NCBI GenBank assembly: GCA_963762435.1
Contig: CAVXLN010000030.1
Coordinates: forward strand, 186,001-250,000
DNA: 64,000 bases
Direction: 5' to 3'
DNA from: JAXDMU01 sp963762435
Lineage (GTDB): Bacteria > Pseudomonadota > Alphaproteobacteria > ATCC43930 > CGMCC-115725
Position numbers and translations under genes: made by a program. Every line of letters begins with the position of its first letter. Within the stretch, counting starts at the first letter, position 1. The notes under the pieces were generated by a model. It searched no databases, was not told the origin of the DNA, and worked only from the letters and a program-made list of their open reading frames with translations. Below, piece by piece: positions 45,385 to 53,987 of this stretch.

Positions 45385-45876
45385 TAATGCGGCCCTATGG
45401 CCCTGTGTGACACGAGCACTGTCGGAAAATCGCCGGCGACCCGACTACACGCTAGGTCTGTAGATCATGTCGCGGCATCGTGTTCGGCGCGCCAGAGCAA
45501 TGCGGCCATTTGCCGCCTCGGGGTTGCATTCGCGCCGTAATCGGCCTCGAGGCAGGGTCGGTGCGACTGCTCAAATCCGCGCCAATCCAGCCCCATGCGA
45601 GATTTTTAACCATTCTCCGTTCGGTTGCGCAAATCTGGGAGGTCCCAGGAGGCGACCGCCCCGATCCTGCACGGCCTTATATACAAAACGTATGCGCTAA
45701 TACAGCTGGGGCAATGTTATGTCTGATTAATCCAGGTTAAAAAAGATGATCGCCTGGCAGTGCCGCGATGCAGCAATCGTTCCACTACGAACGTAACCTT
45801 TTCCTCCCTTCTGGGAATGAACGAGCAACAGGGTGAGCGCACGGTCTCTCCAATCCGAGAAGGACAGGAGAGGACC
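45385..45876. other. Intergenic region without a supported gene
   Basis: This 492-nt stretch lies upstream of both the VirG-like gene and the hypothetical gene. Its right half is comparatively AT-rich (around 45590-45760) and may hold promoters. A short dyad (CGTTC-cactac-GAACG, 45778-45793) is visible. No canonical vir-box (TNCAATTGAAAY) was found, and short open frames lack ribosome-binding sites. Confidence 0.5.
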
Positions 45877-46347
45877 ATGGAGTACGAGCATCGATCCACC
45901 ATCATCCGGCTGACGCCGCGGCGCGGCCGCGGGCGCCGGGCCACTGCCCGCTTCTGGGGCGTCACGCCGCCGGAGCGGAACTGGATCGACACGATCGAGA
46001 CGGCGCTCATCCAGTTCGGCGCCTGGATCCTCGACGGGCTCGCGACCGGCGGCCTCGCCATGTACCCGATGTTCTGGGACGGGCTGGATGATAAGGGCAA
46101 TCCCTGGCAGCGGCTGATCGACACCAAGGCCCAGCCCCGTCCGGCCAGCCCGAGCGAGACGGCGGCAGCGCGCTGGGGCCTGACGCAGCCCTCCTTTCTG
46201 GCACGCCGGCTGCTGACGACAAGGCGCGAGGCGCAACGGCGGCAATCGATCGCAGCCCTCGAGGCGCTGATGCGGCTGCCGGCGCTGGCGCTCGAGCCGC
46301 ATGGTGCCGGCCCCGATCGGCCGACTGCCTTCCGCTCACGCTCGTGA
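45877..46347 (+). CDS. Hypothetical protein (156 aa)
   Basis: This is a basic protein of unknown function. The N-terminus is Arg-rich (TPRRGRGRRATARFWG), followed by a helical, partly hydrophobic stretch (TIETALIQFGAWILDGLATGGLAMYPMFWDG), then Arg-rich helices (FLARRLLTTRREAQRRQSIAALEALMRL). It may associate with membranes, but no clear transmembrane helix is present. ATG 45877 is chosen because AGGAGAGG stands just upstream; ATG 45817 in the same frame lacks one. A hairpin follows the stop. Confidence 0.65.
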   Translation: MEYEHRSTIIRLTPRRGRGRRATARFWGVTPPERNWIDTIETALIQFGAWILDGLATGGLAMYPMFWDGLDDKGNPWQRLIDTKAQPRPASPSETAAARWGLTQPSFLARRLLTTRREAQRRQSIAALEALMRLPALALEPHGAGPDRPTAFRSRS

Positions 46348-46357
46348 CGAGAAAGCC

Positions 46358-46392
46358 CACCCCGCCGGATCGCAGGATGCGATGGCGGGGTG
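46358..46392 (+). terminator. Strong hairpin before leuC
   Basis: CACCCCGCC pairs with GGCGGGGTG, and the inner ATCGC/GCGAT extends the stem across a 2-nt bulge (14 pairs, 5-nt loop). It starts 10 nt after the hypothetical gene and lies 75 nt before leuC. It is probably that gene's terminator; no Leu-rich leader peptide is seen, so leu attenuation is not supported. Confidence 0.55.
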
Positions 46393-46466
46393 CCGAAATG
46401 CGATGCCGCTTCTATGCCCCCTGCCGCTAGTCTCGGCGCCGCTTTGGGGTTGGGGAGAGATGCCGA

Positions 46467-47888
46467 ATGGCCGGCGATCAGCCGCGGACATTGTTCGAGA
46501 AGATCTGGCAGCGCCATCGCGTGCTCGAACGGCCGGACGGCCAGACGCTGCTCTATGTCGATTGCCATCTCGTCCATGACGGCTCGGCCCCGGCGTTCCA
46601 GCGGCTGCGCGACCGCGGCATCGAAGTCAGGGTGCCGGGCCGCACCTTCGCGACCCCCGACCATTATGTGCTGACCAGCACACGCCGGATCGACGAGATC
46701 CCCGATCCCGAGAAGCGCGGCATGGTCGAGCAGCTGGCGGCCAACACGGCCGAAGCCGGCATCACGATGTTCGGCCTCGGCGACGAGCGGCAAGGCATCG
46801 TCCATGTGGTGGGTCCCGAGGAGGGGCTGAGCCAGCCCGGCGCCCTCATCGTCTGCGGCGACAGCCACACCTCGACGCATGGTGCCGTCGGTGCCCTTGC
46901 CTTCGGCATCGGCTCCAGCGAGGTGTCGCATGTGCTGGCGACCCAGACGCTGTGGCAGCGCCGGCCGAGCACGCTGCGCGTCACCGTCGACGGCACGCTT
47001 CCGGCGGGCGTCACGGCCAAGGATGTCATCCTCAGCATCATCGCCCGCATCGGGGCCGCCGGCGCCACCGGCCATGTCATCGAATATGCCGGCAGCGCCA
47101 TTCGCGGCCTTTCCATGGAAGGGCGGCTTACCCTCTGCAACATGTCGATCGAGGCCGGCGGCCGCGCCGGCATGGTGGCGCCGGACGATACGACGTTCGA
47201 CTATCTCGCCGGCCGGCCTTACGCGCCCAAGGGGATGGCGTGGGACGGAGCACTCGCCCGCTGGCGCAATCTGCCGAGCGATCCCGAGGCCCCCTTCGAC
47301 CGCGAGGAGACGCTCGACGGCGCCGCCTTCGCTCCCATGGTGACCTGGGGCACCAGCCCCGAGAATGCGTCGCCCATCACCGATGCCGTGCCGGATCCCG
47401 ACCAGGAGCCCGATGCCGAGAAGCGCTACTCCATGCGCCGCGCGCTCGACTATATGGGGCTCACGCCGGGCACGAAGCTCGACACGGTGCCGGTCGACCG
47501 CGTCTTCATCGGCTCCTGCACCAACAGCCGGATCGAGGATCTCAGGGCCGCCGCCAAGATCGCCGACGGGCGCAAGGTTGCGGAGGGCGTCCTTGCCTGG
47601 GTCGTCCCGGGCAGCGGCCTCATCAAGCGCCAGGCCGAGGCGGAGGGGCTCGACCGCATCTTCACCGCCGCGGGCTTCGAATGGCGCGAGGCCGGGTGCT
47701 CGCTCTGCCTCGGCACCAATGGCGAGACCGTGGCGCCGGGCCAGCGCTGCGCCTCCACCTCGAACCGCAACTTCGTCGGCAGGCAAGGGCCGGGTGCCCG
47801 CACCCATCTCATGAGCCCGACCATGGCCGCCGCGGCTGCCGTCACCGGCCATTTGACCGATGTGCGCCGGCTGGAGGGGGTGCGATGA
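46467..47888 (+). CDS. leuC: 3-isopropylmalate dehydratase large subunit LeuC
   Basis: The 473-aa LeuC converts 2-isopropylmalate to 3-isopropylmalate in leucine biosynthesis, with LeuD. The aconitase-family 4Fe-4S cysteines are seen in FIGSCTNSRIEDLRAAA and AGCSLCLGTNGE; the substrate loop has VCGDSHTSTHGAVGALAFGIGSSEV. Length is normal. The stop overlaps the leuD start (ATGA), so the two subunits are translationally coupled. Confidence 0.97.
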   Translation: MAGDQPRTLFEKIWQRHRVLERPDGQTLLYVDCHLVHDGSAPAFQRLRDRGIEVRVPGRTFATPDHYVLTSTRRIDEIPDPEKRGMVEQLAANTAEAGITMFGLGDERQGIVHVVGPEEGLSQPGALIVCGDSHTSTHGAVGALAFGIGSSEVSHVLATQTLWQRRPSTLRVTVDGTLPAGVTAKDVILSIIARIGAAGATGHVIEYAGSAIRGLSMEGRLTLCNMSIEAGGRAGMVAPDDTTFDYLAGRPYAPKGMAWDGALARWRNLPSDPEAPFDREETLDGAAFAPMVTWGTSPENASPITDAVPDPDQEPDAEKRYSMRRALDYMGLTPGTKLDTVPVDRVFIGSCTNSRIEDLRAAAKIADGRKVAEGVLAWVVPGSGLIKRQAEAEGLDRIFTAAGFEWREAGCSLCLGTNGETVAPGQRCASTSNRNFVGRQGPGARTHLMSPTMAAAAAVTGHLTDVRRLEGVR

Positions 47889-48484
47889 CTCCCTTCACCG
47901 CCCTCGACGCCGTGGCGCTGCCGATCGCCCAGCCCAATTTCGATACCGACCAGATCATCCCGGCCCGGTTCCTGAGCCGCGACCGCAAGCTCGGCCTGGC
48001 CCAATGCCTGTTCCGCGACCTGCGCTTCGATAAGGAGGGGCAGGAGCGTCCCGATTTCCCGCTGAACAAAGAGCCTTTCCGTGGGGCCCGGATCGTCGTC
48101 GGCGAGCGCAACTTCGCCTGCGGCTCCTCGCGCGAGAATGCCGTCTGGGCGCTCCAGGATTACGGCTTCCGCGCCGCCATCGCCCCCAGTTTCGGCGACA
48201 TCTTCAAGAACAATTGCATCAAGAACGGCGTGTTGCCGGTGGCGCTGCCGGGCGACATCGTGACCGGCCTCATCGCCATGCTCGAATCCAGCCCCGGATC
48301 CCGGATCCAGATCGATCTCCCGTCCCAGAATGTCATTCTGCCGGACGGGTCGAGCCATAGCTTCGAGATCGATCCCTTCGCCAAGCATTGCTTGCTGAAC
48401 GGCGTCGACGAACTGGCCTTCACCTTGGGCCAGCTCGACGAGATCCTGGCCTTCGAGCATCGCTACGGCCGGGAAAATATGTGA
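47885..48484 (+). CDS. leuD: 3-isopropylmalate dehydratase small subunit LeuD
   Basis: This is the 199-aa swivelling small subunit. Family motifs are QPNFDTDQIIPARFL, GARIVVGERNFACGSSRENAVWALQDYGFRAAIAPSFGDIFKNNCIKNGVLPV and the C-terminal FAKHCLLNGVDELAFTL. It completes the isopropylmalate isomerase active site with LeuC. leuB follows after 13 nt, giving the order leuC-leuD-leuB. Confidence 0.97.
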   Translation: MTPFTALDAVALPIAQPNFDTDQIIPARFLSRDRKLGLAQCLFRDLRFDKEGQERPDFPLNKEPFRGARIVVGERNFACGSSRENAVWALQDYGFRAAIAPSFGDIFKNNCIKNGVLPVALPGDIVTGLIAMLESSPGSRIQIDLPSQNVILPDGSSHSFEIDPFAKHCLLNGVDELAFTLGQLDEILAFEHRYGRENM

Positions 48485-48497
48485 AGGAGTGAGCGGA

Positions 48498-49565
48498 ATG
48501 AAGATCGCGGTGCTGCCGGGCGACGGCATCGGCCCCGAGGTGACGGCGCAATCGGTCAAGGTGCTGCGCGCGATCGCGAGCAATCGTTTCGAGATCGAGA
48601 TGAATGAGGCGCCGATCGGCCAGGCCGGCGTCGAGGCCGATGGTGATCCGCTGCCCGACGCGACCCTGAAGCTCGCCCAAGGCTCGGACGCGATCCTGTT
48701 CGGCGCCGTCGGCGGCCCGCAGGACGAGATCCGCAACCGCGCCAAGCGCCCCGGCGCCGGCCTCCTCAAGCTCCGGAAGACGCTGCAGCTCTACGCCAAT
48801 TTCCGCCCGGCCGTGCTGTTCCCGGAGCTGATCGGTGCTTCGACACTCCGCCCCGAGATCGTCGAGGGCGTCGACATGATGATTCTGCGCGAGCTCACGG
48901 GCGACATCTATTTCGGCGAGCCGCGCGGCATCCATGAGGAGAATGGCAAGCGCGTCGGCATCAACACCATGCGCTATAGCGAGGACGAGGTCGCCCGCAT
49001 CGCCCATGTGGGCTTCAAGACGGCCCGCCAGCGCCGCCATAAGCTGTGCTCGGTCGACAAGGCCAATGTGCTCGAAACCATGCATCTCTGGCGCGATGTC
49101 GTGACCGAGGTGGGCCGCGAATACCCCGATGTCGAGCTCAGCCATCTCTATGTCGATGCCGCCTCGATGATGTTGATCAGAGCCCCTCGCTCCTTCGATG
49201 TCATCGTCGCCGGCAACATGTTCGGCGACATCTTGAGCGATGCGGCGGCGATGCTGACCGGCTCGATCGGCATGCTGCCCTCCGCCTCGATCGGCGAAGG
49301 GAGCCTCGGCCTTTACGAGCCGGTCCATGGCTCCGCCCCCGACATCGCCGGCCGCGACCTCGCCAACCCGATCGCCTCGATTCTCTCCTCCGCGATGCTG
49401 CTGAGACTGTCGCTCGGCAAACCGGACGAGGCGGATCGGATCGAACGCGCCGTCCGCAGCGTGCTCGCCCAAGGCTACCGCACCGCCGACATCCACGAGC
49501 CCGGCACCCGCAAGGTCGGCACGTCCGAAATGGGCGACGCGGTGGTGGCGGCGCTGGAGCACTAA
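48498..49565 (+). CDS. leuB: 3-isopropylmalate dehydrogenase LeuB
   Basis: The 355-aa LeuB oxidatively decarboxylates 3-isopropylmalate with NAD+. Visible motifs are KIAVLPGDGIGPEV, LKLRKTLQLYANFRPA (substrate arginines), LTGDIYFGEPRGI, ELSHLYVDAASMMLIRAP, NMFGDILSDAAAMLTGSIGMLPSASIG and YEPVHGSAPDIAGRDLANPIASILS. ATG 48498 has AAGGAG 8 nt upstream; an in-frame GTG at 48489 overlaps that site and is less likely. Confidence 0.97.
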   Translation: MKIAVLPGDGIGPEVTAQSVKVLRAIASNRFEIEMNEAPIGQAGVEADGDPLPDATLKLAQGSDAILFGAVGGPQDEIRNRAKRPGAGLLKLRKTLQLYANFRPAVLFPELIGASTLRPEIVEGVDMMILRELTGDIYFGEPRGIHEENGKRVGINTMRYSEDEVARIAHVGFKTARQRRHKLCSVDKANVLETMHLWRDVVTEVGREYPDVELSHLYVDAASMMLIRAPRSFDVIVAGNMFGDILSDAAAMLTGSIGMLPSASIGEGSLGLYEPVHGSAPDIAGRDLANPIASILSSAMLLRLSLGKPDEADRIERAVRSVLAQGYRTADIHEPGTRKVGTSEMGDAVVAALEH

Positions 49566-49566
49566 A

Positions 49567-49831
49567 ACCCCTCTCCCACGAGGATACGGGATTCACACAT
49601 TTTCTCTATGATTTGAAGTAGTTACAGATTTGGCCGTCATGGCCGGGCGTGTCCCGGCCATCCACGTCGGCCCGATACTTCATTGTTCCAAGACCATCTG
49701 CGCTGCGGCCCGACGTGGATCACCGGGACAGGCCCGGTGATGACGATCATATAAATAATAACTATCTGAAAAATATAGAATAATTGACTTGTGTCAATGC
49801 CGTAGCGCTTGCGGGAGAGGGAGGGTGAGGG
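49567..49831. repeat. MITE-like element with internal palindromes, copy 1
   Basis: The ends are imperfect inverted repeats: left CCTCTCCC then TACGGGATTCACAC, right TGTCAATGCCGTAGC then GGGAGAGGGAGGG. Inside, two palindromes point at each other: TCATGGCCGGG with CCCGGCCAT, then CCGACGTGGATCACCGGG. AT-rich DNA flanks them. It shares ends and core with the element at 54561-54830. No transposase is inside, so any movement would need help from elsewhere. Confidence 0.65.
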
Positions 49832-49848
49832 CATGGGCGCCGGCCCCC

Positions 49849-50232
49849 TCAGCAGATTTCCTGGGCCACCTCCCAGACATGCCCGGACGGATCGGCGAAG
49901 GCCGCCGTCCGGCGCCCCCAGGGCCGATCGATCGGCCCGTTCAGCAACGCGACCCCGCGTTCGCGCAGCGTGGCGCACACCGCATCCACATCGGCGACCT
50001 TGATCGTCAGCATGAAGGCAGTCCCCGACTTCGCGGAGCCGACCCGCGCCGGCTCGACCAGCTCCGGCGCCTGTGCCGCCTCGAGCAGATTGACCAGCGC
50101 CCCGCCGAACCTCAGCACGCACGAAACCGCATCCTCGAAAATCACCTCGGCCTCGAAGATTTTCGCATAGAAAGGCTTCGTCTCGGCGATGTCGTCGACG
50201 AACAAGGTCACGACTTCGATCGCGTTCAGCAT
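49849..50232 (-). CDS. VOC (glyoxalase-like) family protein
   Basis: The 127-aa protein is a single vicinal-oxygen-chelate domain: EVVTLFVDDIAETKPFYAKIFEAEVIFEDAVSCVLRFGGALVNLLEA, then FMLTIKVADVDAVCATLRERG and RTAAFADPSGHVWEVAQEI, where the Glu is the typical metal ligand. The reaction is unknown. ATG 50232 has AAGGAG 8-9 nt upstream. It is divergent from a LysR-type regulator with about 110 nt between, a layout typical of LysR targets. Confidence 0.85.
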   Translation of the reverse strand: MLNAIEVVTLFVDDIAETKPFYAKIFEAEVIFEDAVSCVLRFGGALVNLLEAAQAPELVEPARVGSAKSGTAFMLTIKVADVDAVCATLRERGVALLNGPIDRPWGRRTAAFADPSGHVWEVAQEIC

Positions 50233-50344
50233 TGCCTCAGCTCCTTGCCATCCTTGTTGCGCGCCGTCGAGTATCTTGCCCATTCCCGCCCTGGGAGATC
50301 TGCCGATATAACAGCGCCCTAATCCTCCGAGGGACGGACGCGGT

Positions 50345-51241
50345 TTGAGCCTACGCATCGATCTCCTGACCTTGCAGCTCTTCGTCGCGATCGTCGAGGA
50401 GCAGAGCATCGCCAAGGCCGCGGAAAAGAAGCATATCGCCGTCTCCGCGGTCAGCCGGCGCATCTCCGATCTCGAGGAGATGCTGCAGGTCGAGCTGCTC
50501 TATCGCCGCTCCAAGGGCATCGAGCCGACCTCGGCGGGCTATGCCCTCCTGGAGCATGCCCGCATCGTGCTCGGCAACCTCGCCCATCTCGAGACCGATC
50601 TCTTAGGATATCGGCAGGGCACCCGCGGCCATATCCGCCTTTTCGTCAACAAATCGGCGATCCTCGAATCCTTGGCACAGGAGCTGGGCGCGTTCCTGAC
50701 CTTGAACCCGCTGGTCCGGATCGATCTCGAGGAATGCATCAGCCCCGAGATCATCCGCGCCGTGACCGAGAACCGCGCCGATCTTGGCATCTTCGGCGGC
50801 AACATCCTGGCCCCCGACCTCGAGACCTTCCCCTATCGCCAGGACCGGCTCGTGGCCCTCCTGCCCAAAAGCCACGCTCTGAGCGGCCGCTCCGCCGTGC
50901 GCTTCGCCGACCTCGTCGACCAGGAATTCATCAGCCTCGAAAAGGGCAGCTCGATCGACACGCTCTGCGTCAAGGCCGCCGCCGAGCTCGGCCGCCAGCT
51001 CAAGCTCAGGATCCGCGTCAGCGGCTTCGACGCCGTCTTCCGCCTGGTCGAGGCGCGCATGGGCGTGGGCGTGGTGCCGAGCGAGATCACCAAGGGCCGG
51101 TTCGATCCGGCGAGCCTGGCGGTGGTGCCGCTCGACGAGCCCTGGGCGGATCGGCCGCTGGTGCTGGGGGTGCGGGACCGGGCTTCGCTGCCGCCGGCGA
51201 CGCGGCTGCTGGTGGATTATCTGCTGGGGGCGGGGAGGTAG
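50345..51241 (+). CDS. LysR-family transcriptional regulator
   Basis: The regulator has 298 aa. The N-terminal winged HTH is clear: LLTLQLFVAIVEEQSIAKAAEKKHIAVSAVSRRISDLEEMLQVELLYRRSKGIEPTSAG. A periplasmic-binding-like effector domain follows (RADLGIFGGNILAPDLETFPYRQDRLVALLPKSHAL, then RVSGFDAVFRLVEARMGVGVVPSE). The start is TTG at 50345, as ATG is absent nearby. It is divergent from the VOC gene and likely controls it and itself. The inducer is unknown. Confidence 0.9.
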   Translation: MSLRIDLLTLQLFVAIVEEQSIAKAAEKKHIAVSAVSRRISDLEEMLQVELLYRRSKGIEPTSAGYALLEHARIVLGNLAHLETDLLGYRQGTRGHIRLFVNKSAILESLAQELGAFLTLNPLVRIDLEECISPEIIRAVTENRADLGIFGGNILAPDLETFPYRQDRLVALLPKSHALSGRSAVRFADLVDQEFISLEKGSSIDTLCVKAAAELGRQLKLRIRVSGFDAVFRLVEARMGVGVVPSEITKGRFDPASLAVVPLDEPWADRPLVLGVRDRASLPPATRLLVDYLLGAGR

Positions 51242-51319
51242 CGGCCGCTAGGCTTTGGCTAAGTTGTTTAAAACATCGCCGTGCACATCCTGGGGATTTC
51301 GGTGACAGTGCACTTATCT

Positions 51320-51347
51320 GATCAGGGCGAAAACACGAACCCTGATC
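51320..51347 (+). terminator. Hairpin downstream of the LysR gene
   Basis: GATCAGGG and CCCTGATC form a perfect 8-bp stem with a 12-nt loop, about 80 nt after the LysR stop. No T run follows, so it is a weak terminator candidate. The 51242-51530 spacer holds no supported gene. Confidence 0.35.
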
Positions 51348-51530
51348 GGTACGCTGCGCGCCGATCAGCTTAGCCGTCTTCGGTACGACCGCTGCGGCGA
51401 GTTCCGGATCGAGCCTCAAGGCCGACAACATGGACAGCCCTGTACCTGCAGCAAGGCGAACAAAATCTTTCGAACCGAATGTCGGCCCCGGCCTTTCTCC
51501 CCCGTCCTCGGGGAAAGGAGGAACGACACC

Positions 51531-51971
51531 ATGCCCGACGACACCAGGATTGCCGCTGTCACCGCTGTCATCGAAGGCCGGACCGCAGCCGTTCGCGCCA
51601 AGGACGCCCAGCGCGTCTTGTCATTCTACGCCCCGGATGCCGTGTGCTTCGATCTCGCCCCGCCCTTGGTGGCGAGCGGGTCGGCGGCCGATGCCCGTGC
51701 CGGCCTCGAGGCCTGGTTCGGCACCTGGGACGGGCCGATCCGCTATGTGCTGCGGGATCTCGCCGTGCGCGTCGCCGGCGATCTGGCGCTCGCCCACGGG
51801 CTCGTGCGTATCGGCGGCCATAAGATCGGCGCCGGTTCCACCGATGTCTGGGCGCGGCAGACCATCGGCCTCGCCGAGCAGGATGGCGCCTGGCGGATCG
51901 TGCATGAGCACACCTCCACCCCCTTCTACATGGACGGCAGCTTCAAGGCCGCAGTCGATCTTTATCCGTGA
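51531..51971 (+). CDS. SnoaL/NTF2-like (ketosteroid isomerase-type) protein
   Basis: The 146-aa protein is a cone-shaped NTF2-like fold: RIAAVTAVIEGRTAAVRAKDAQRVLSFYAPDAVCFDLAPPL, then VLRDLAVRVAGDLALAHGLVRIGG and QTIGLAEQDGAWRIVHEHTSTPFYM. The C-terminal WRIVHEHTS matches the SnoaL-like family that includes calcium/calmodulin-associated and polyketide cyclase relatives. The substrate is unknown. AAGGAGG stands before the ATG. It is a single gene with no informative neighbours. Confidence 0.82.
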   Translation: MPDDTRIAAVTAVIEGRTAAVRAKDAQRVLSFYAPDAVCFDLAPPLVASGSAADARAGLEAWFGTWDGPIRYVLRDLAVRVAGDLALAHGLVRIGGHKIGAGSTDVWARQTIGLAEQDGAWRIVHEHTSTPFYMDGSFKAAVDLYP

Positions 51972-52182
51972 GAGACTGTTGGAAAGCGGACGGTAGGGGC
52001 AACCCAACGCGATCGGCCCGGTGAATGCCGGCGTATGGCGATTATTTTACGGGAGGGTTTCGACTTATACTTGTTCGCTAAGCGGCTGGGAGAAGGCGGC
52101 GCAAGCTTGTCCGTCGCTGGCCGAAGCCCGTTCTCATGCGGCCTGATCATTGGGTCGACAATGCGTGCTGCGGAGTACGGGA

Positions 52183-53166
52183 ATGTCATTGTCAGAGCTT
52201 CCGTCCCCTCGTGACACGACAATTCTGCGGCCCGCCGTTCCCGCGACATCGGTTCAGGCGACGACGGCATGGGCGCCCACGATTTTTCACGAGCCTTGGT
52301 GGCTGAATATTGCGTCGAGAGGCTCCTACCAGGAGGTTCGAGAAGAGGTGGGCGGCAAGCTTGCCGGTCGCCTGCCGTTTATCGTGTCAAAGAAGTTCGG
52401 CACGATGACGCTCGAGATGCCGATGCTGACGCATTTCCTCGGCCCGGCCGTGGAGCCCGGCACCGGCACGGATGCGAACCGTCTGCTGCGGAGCATCGCG
52501 ATCACACGGAACCTGATCGACCGCCTGCCGCCAGCCTCCGGCACCCGCTTCAAGCTTCATCGCGGGATCACGGATACCATTGCGTTCGAGGCGAGCGGGT
52601 TCCGGACCGAAGTACAGTTTACCGCCGAGATCGTTCCGGATTCGGAGGACACGCTGTGGCGCCGGATGCGCGACAAGACCCGCAACGTCATTCGGCGCGC
52701 GCAGGAGCGGCTCACGGTAACGGACGCGTTCGGTCCCGGGGCCTTCATGCAATTCTATGAGGAAACGCTGGGTCGGCGCGGGCTCAAGAATTACTATGAT
52801 TCCTCTCTTGTTATCGCCCTCATCACGGAAGCCGTTCGCCGCGGTGTCGGTCGCGTCCTGGTGGCGTTGAACGACCAATCCCGGCCGCTGTCGGGAATTT
52901 TTGTCATTTGGGACGGCAGCGCTGAATATTACCTGTTGTCAGCCCGCTCACCCGACGCCGGCAATGGTGCCGTCAGCTTGCTCATCTGGACCGCGATCAG
53001 ACATGCCGCCCAAAAAGGCATCGTCTTCGATTTCGACGGGGCCAGAGGATTGGGCGATAGCTCTTTCTACTGTGGCTTCGGCGCAGCGCCGGTGCCGCGA
53101 TATTGGGTGTCGCGGAACAGTTTCTCCCGTCGGATCCGAAATGAGCTCCTGAATCGGCTCCGCTAG
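52183..53166 (+). CDS. GNAT/FemAB-type acetyltransferase-like protein
   Basis: This is a 327-aa protein of the acetyltransferase superfamily with a tandem-GNAT, FemAB-like layout (the Acetyltransf_6 type). Key segments are FHEPWWLNIAS, MLTHFLGPAVEP, DTLWRRMRDKTRNVIRRAQERLTVTDAFGPGAFMQFYEETLGRRGLKNYYDS, LVALNDQSRPLSGIFVIWDGSAEYYLLSARSP and GIVFDFDGARGLGDSSFYCGFGA. Related proteins act in capsule, polysaccharide or peptidoglycan modification; the substrate cannot be told. ATG 52183 has CGGAG upstream. TTG 52150 is an in-frame alternative. Confidence 0.78.
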   Translation: MSLSELPSPRDTTILRPAVPATSVQATTAWAPTIFHEPWWLNIASRGSYQEVREEVGGKLAGRLPFIVSKKFGTMTLEMPMLTHFLGPAVEPGTGTDANRLLRSIAITRNLIDRLPPASGTRFKLHRGITDTIAFEASGFRTEVQFTAEIVPDSEDTLWRRMRDKTRNVIRRAQERLTVTDAFGPGAFMQFYEETLGRRGLKNYYDSSLVIALITEAVRRGVGRVLVALNDQSRPLSGIFVIWDGSAEYYLLSARSPDAGNGAVSLLIWTAIRHAAQKGIVFDFDGARGLGDSSFYCGFGAAPVPRYWVSRNSFSRRIRNELLNRLR

Positions 53167-53214
53167 ATCGAGATCCGGATGGGTTGAATCGACCGAGGCG
53201 CGCTCCAGGGGAAA

Positions 53215-53406
53215 TTAGGGACGAGGTGTGGAAGTCCGGCGATTTGCCAGCGGGATCTCCAGATCGGGATCGTCGACGAGACCGTCGAGCCACGCGTCAA
53301 GGTCGGCGTCGTCGATATAGTGGCCGTTGCTGAGATCGCGCAGCCCTTCCTCGATCAGCCGTGCCTCCAACTCATGCTCTCGCGTCTTCTGCTCGTAGCG
53401 TGCCAT
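53215..53406 (-). CDS. Small acidic protein, possibly antitoxin-like
   Basis: This is a 63-aa protein: YEQKTREHELEARLIEEGLRDLSNGHYIDDADLDAWLDGLVDDPDLEIPL. The pattern of a basic helical start, then GHYIDDADLDAWLDGL, resembles C-terminal parts of small antitoxins, but no toxin gene is beside it and no ribbon-helix-helix is clear. GGGAG lies before ATG 53406; longer in-frame starts (53436, 53472) overlap the HxlR gene. Its function is unknown. Confidence 0.5.
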   Translation of the reverse strand: MARYEQKTREHELEARLIEEGLRDLSNGHYIDDADLDAWLDGLVDDPDLEIPLANRRTSTPRP

Positions 53407-53464
53407 CGCGCTCTCCCGATAGCGCTTATATGGCATGAACACCGATACTTCGCTACCCACGCCG

Positions 53465-53893
53465 TCAGGCATGTTCGGCCGTCGCCTCCTCCACCGGCAC
53501 CGGCTCAACCGCGTCCCGCCGGTCGAATTCCGCGCGCGCCCGGCCGATTTCATCGCGGCTGGTTTCCGCCCAGTCCGCCAGCTCCGTGACGGTCTTGAGC
53601 AGCGTCCGCCCTAGCGGGGTCAGCCCGTAATCGACGCGCGGCGGGACCGTCGGAAAGACCAGTCGCGAGACCAGCCCGTCGCGCTCGAGGCCCCTGAGCG
53701 TGAGCGTCAGCATCCGCTGCGAGATGCCCTCGACCAGCCGCTTCAGCTCGCTGAACCGCCTTGTGCCGCCGGCCAGCGACACGATGATCAGCACGCTCCA
53801 TTTGTCGCCGACCCGGTTGAGGACATCGCGCACGACTGGGCAGGCACTCCGATCGCCCAGAAAGTCGGTTCCCTCGGTGTTGCCTTGCGACAT
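53465..53893 (-). CDS. HxlR-family transcriptional regulator
   Basis: The 142-aa winged-helix protein has the HxlR signature: CPVVRDVLNRVGDKWSVLIIVSLAGGTRRFSELKRLVEGISQRMLTLTLRGLERDGLVSRLVFPTVPPRVDYGLTPLGRTLL. The N-terminal Cys (ACPV) is the sensing residue in YodB/HypR-type quinone and thiol sensors. AAGGAGG precedes the ATG. It is divergent from an azoreductase gene, as YodB relates to azoR1 in Bacillus, so it likely represses that gene. Confidence 0.92.
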   Translation of the reverse strand: MSQGNTEGTDFLGDRSACPVVRDVLNRVGDKWSVLIIVSLAGGTRRFSELKRLVEGISQRMLTLTLRGLERDGLVSRLVFPTVPPRVDYGLTPLGRTLLKTVTELADWAETSRDEIGRARAEFDRRDAVEPVPVEEATAEHA

Positions 53894-53922
53894 GAATGTG
53901 CCTCCTTGCGGCCCTCTCTATA

Positions 53923-53976
53923 GTTACTAACATATACCGAAGAACAATTCGTGCCTAAGCACAACAATGTTACTAA
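53923..53976 (+). promoter_or_regulatory. Paired GTTACTAA direct repeats between hxlR and azoR
   Basis: The 8-mer GTTACTAA occurs at 53923-53930 and 53969-53976, start-to-start spacing 46 bp, in the 94-nt divergent spacer. The second copy adjoins the AAGGAG of azoR. The TTACT-type core resembles the half-sites of HxlR-family operators, so this is a candidate operator. Confidence 0.45.
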
Positions 53977-53987
53977 GGAGCCGAACA

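Noticed and set aside
46358..46392. Leucine attenuator before leuC
   Set aside because: No Leu-codon-rich leader peptide or competing hairpin is visible; it fits better as a terminator of the upstream gene.
51242..51530. Insertion-sequence remnant around the GTGACAGTGCAC segment
   Set aside because: It has a terminator-like hairpin but no transposase fragment or paired terminal repeats.
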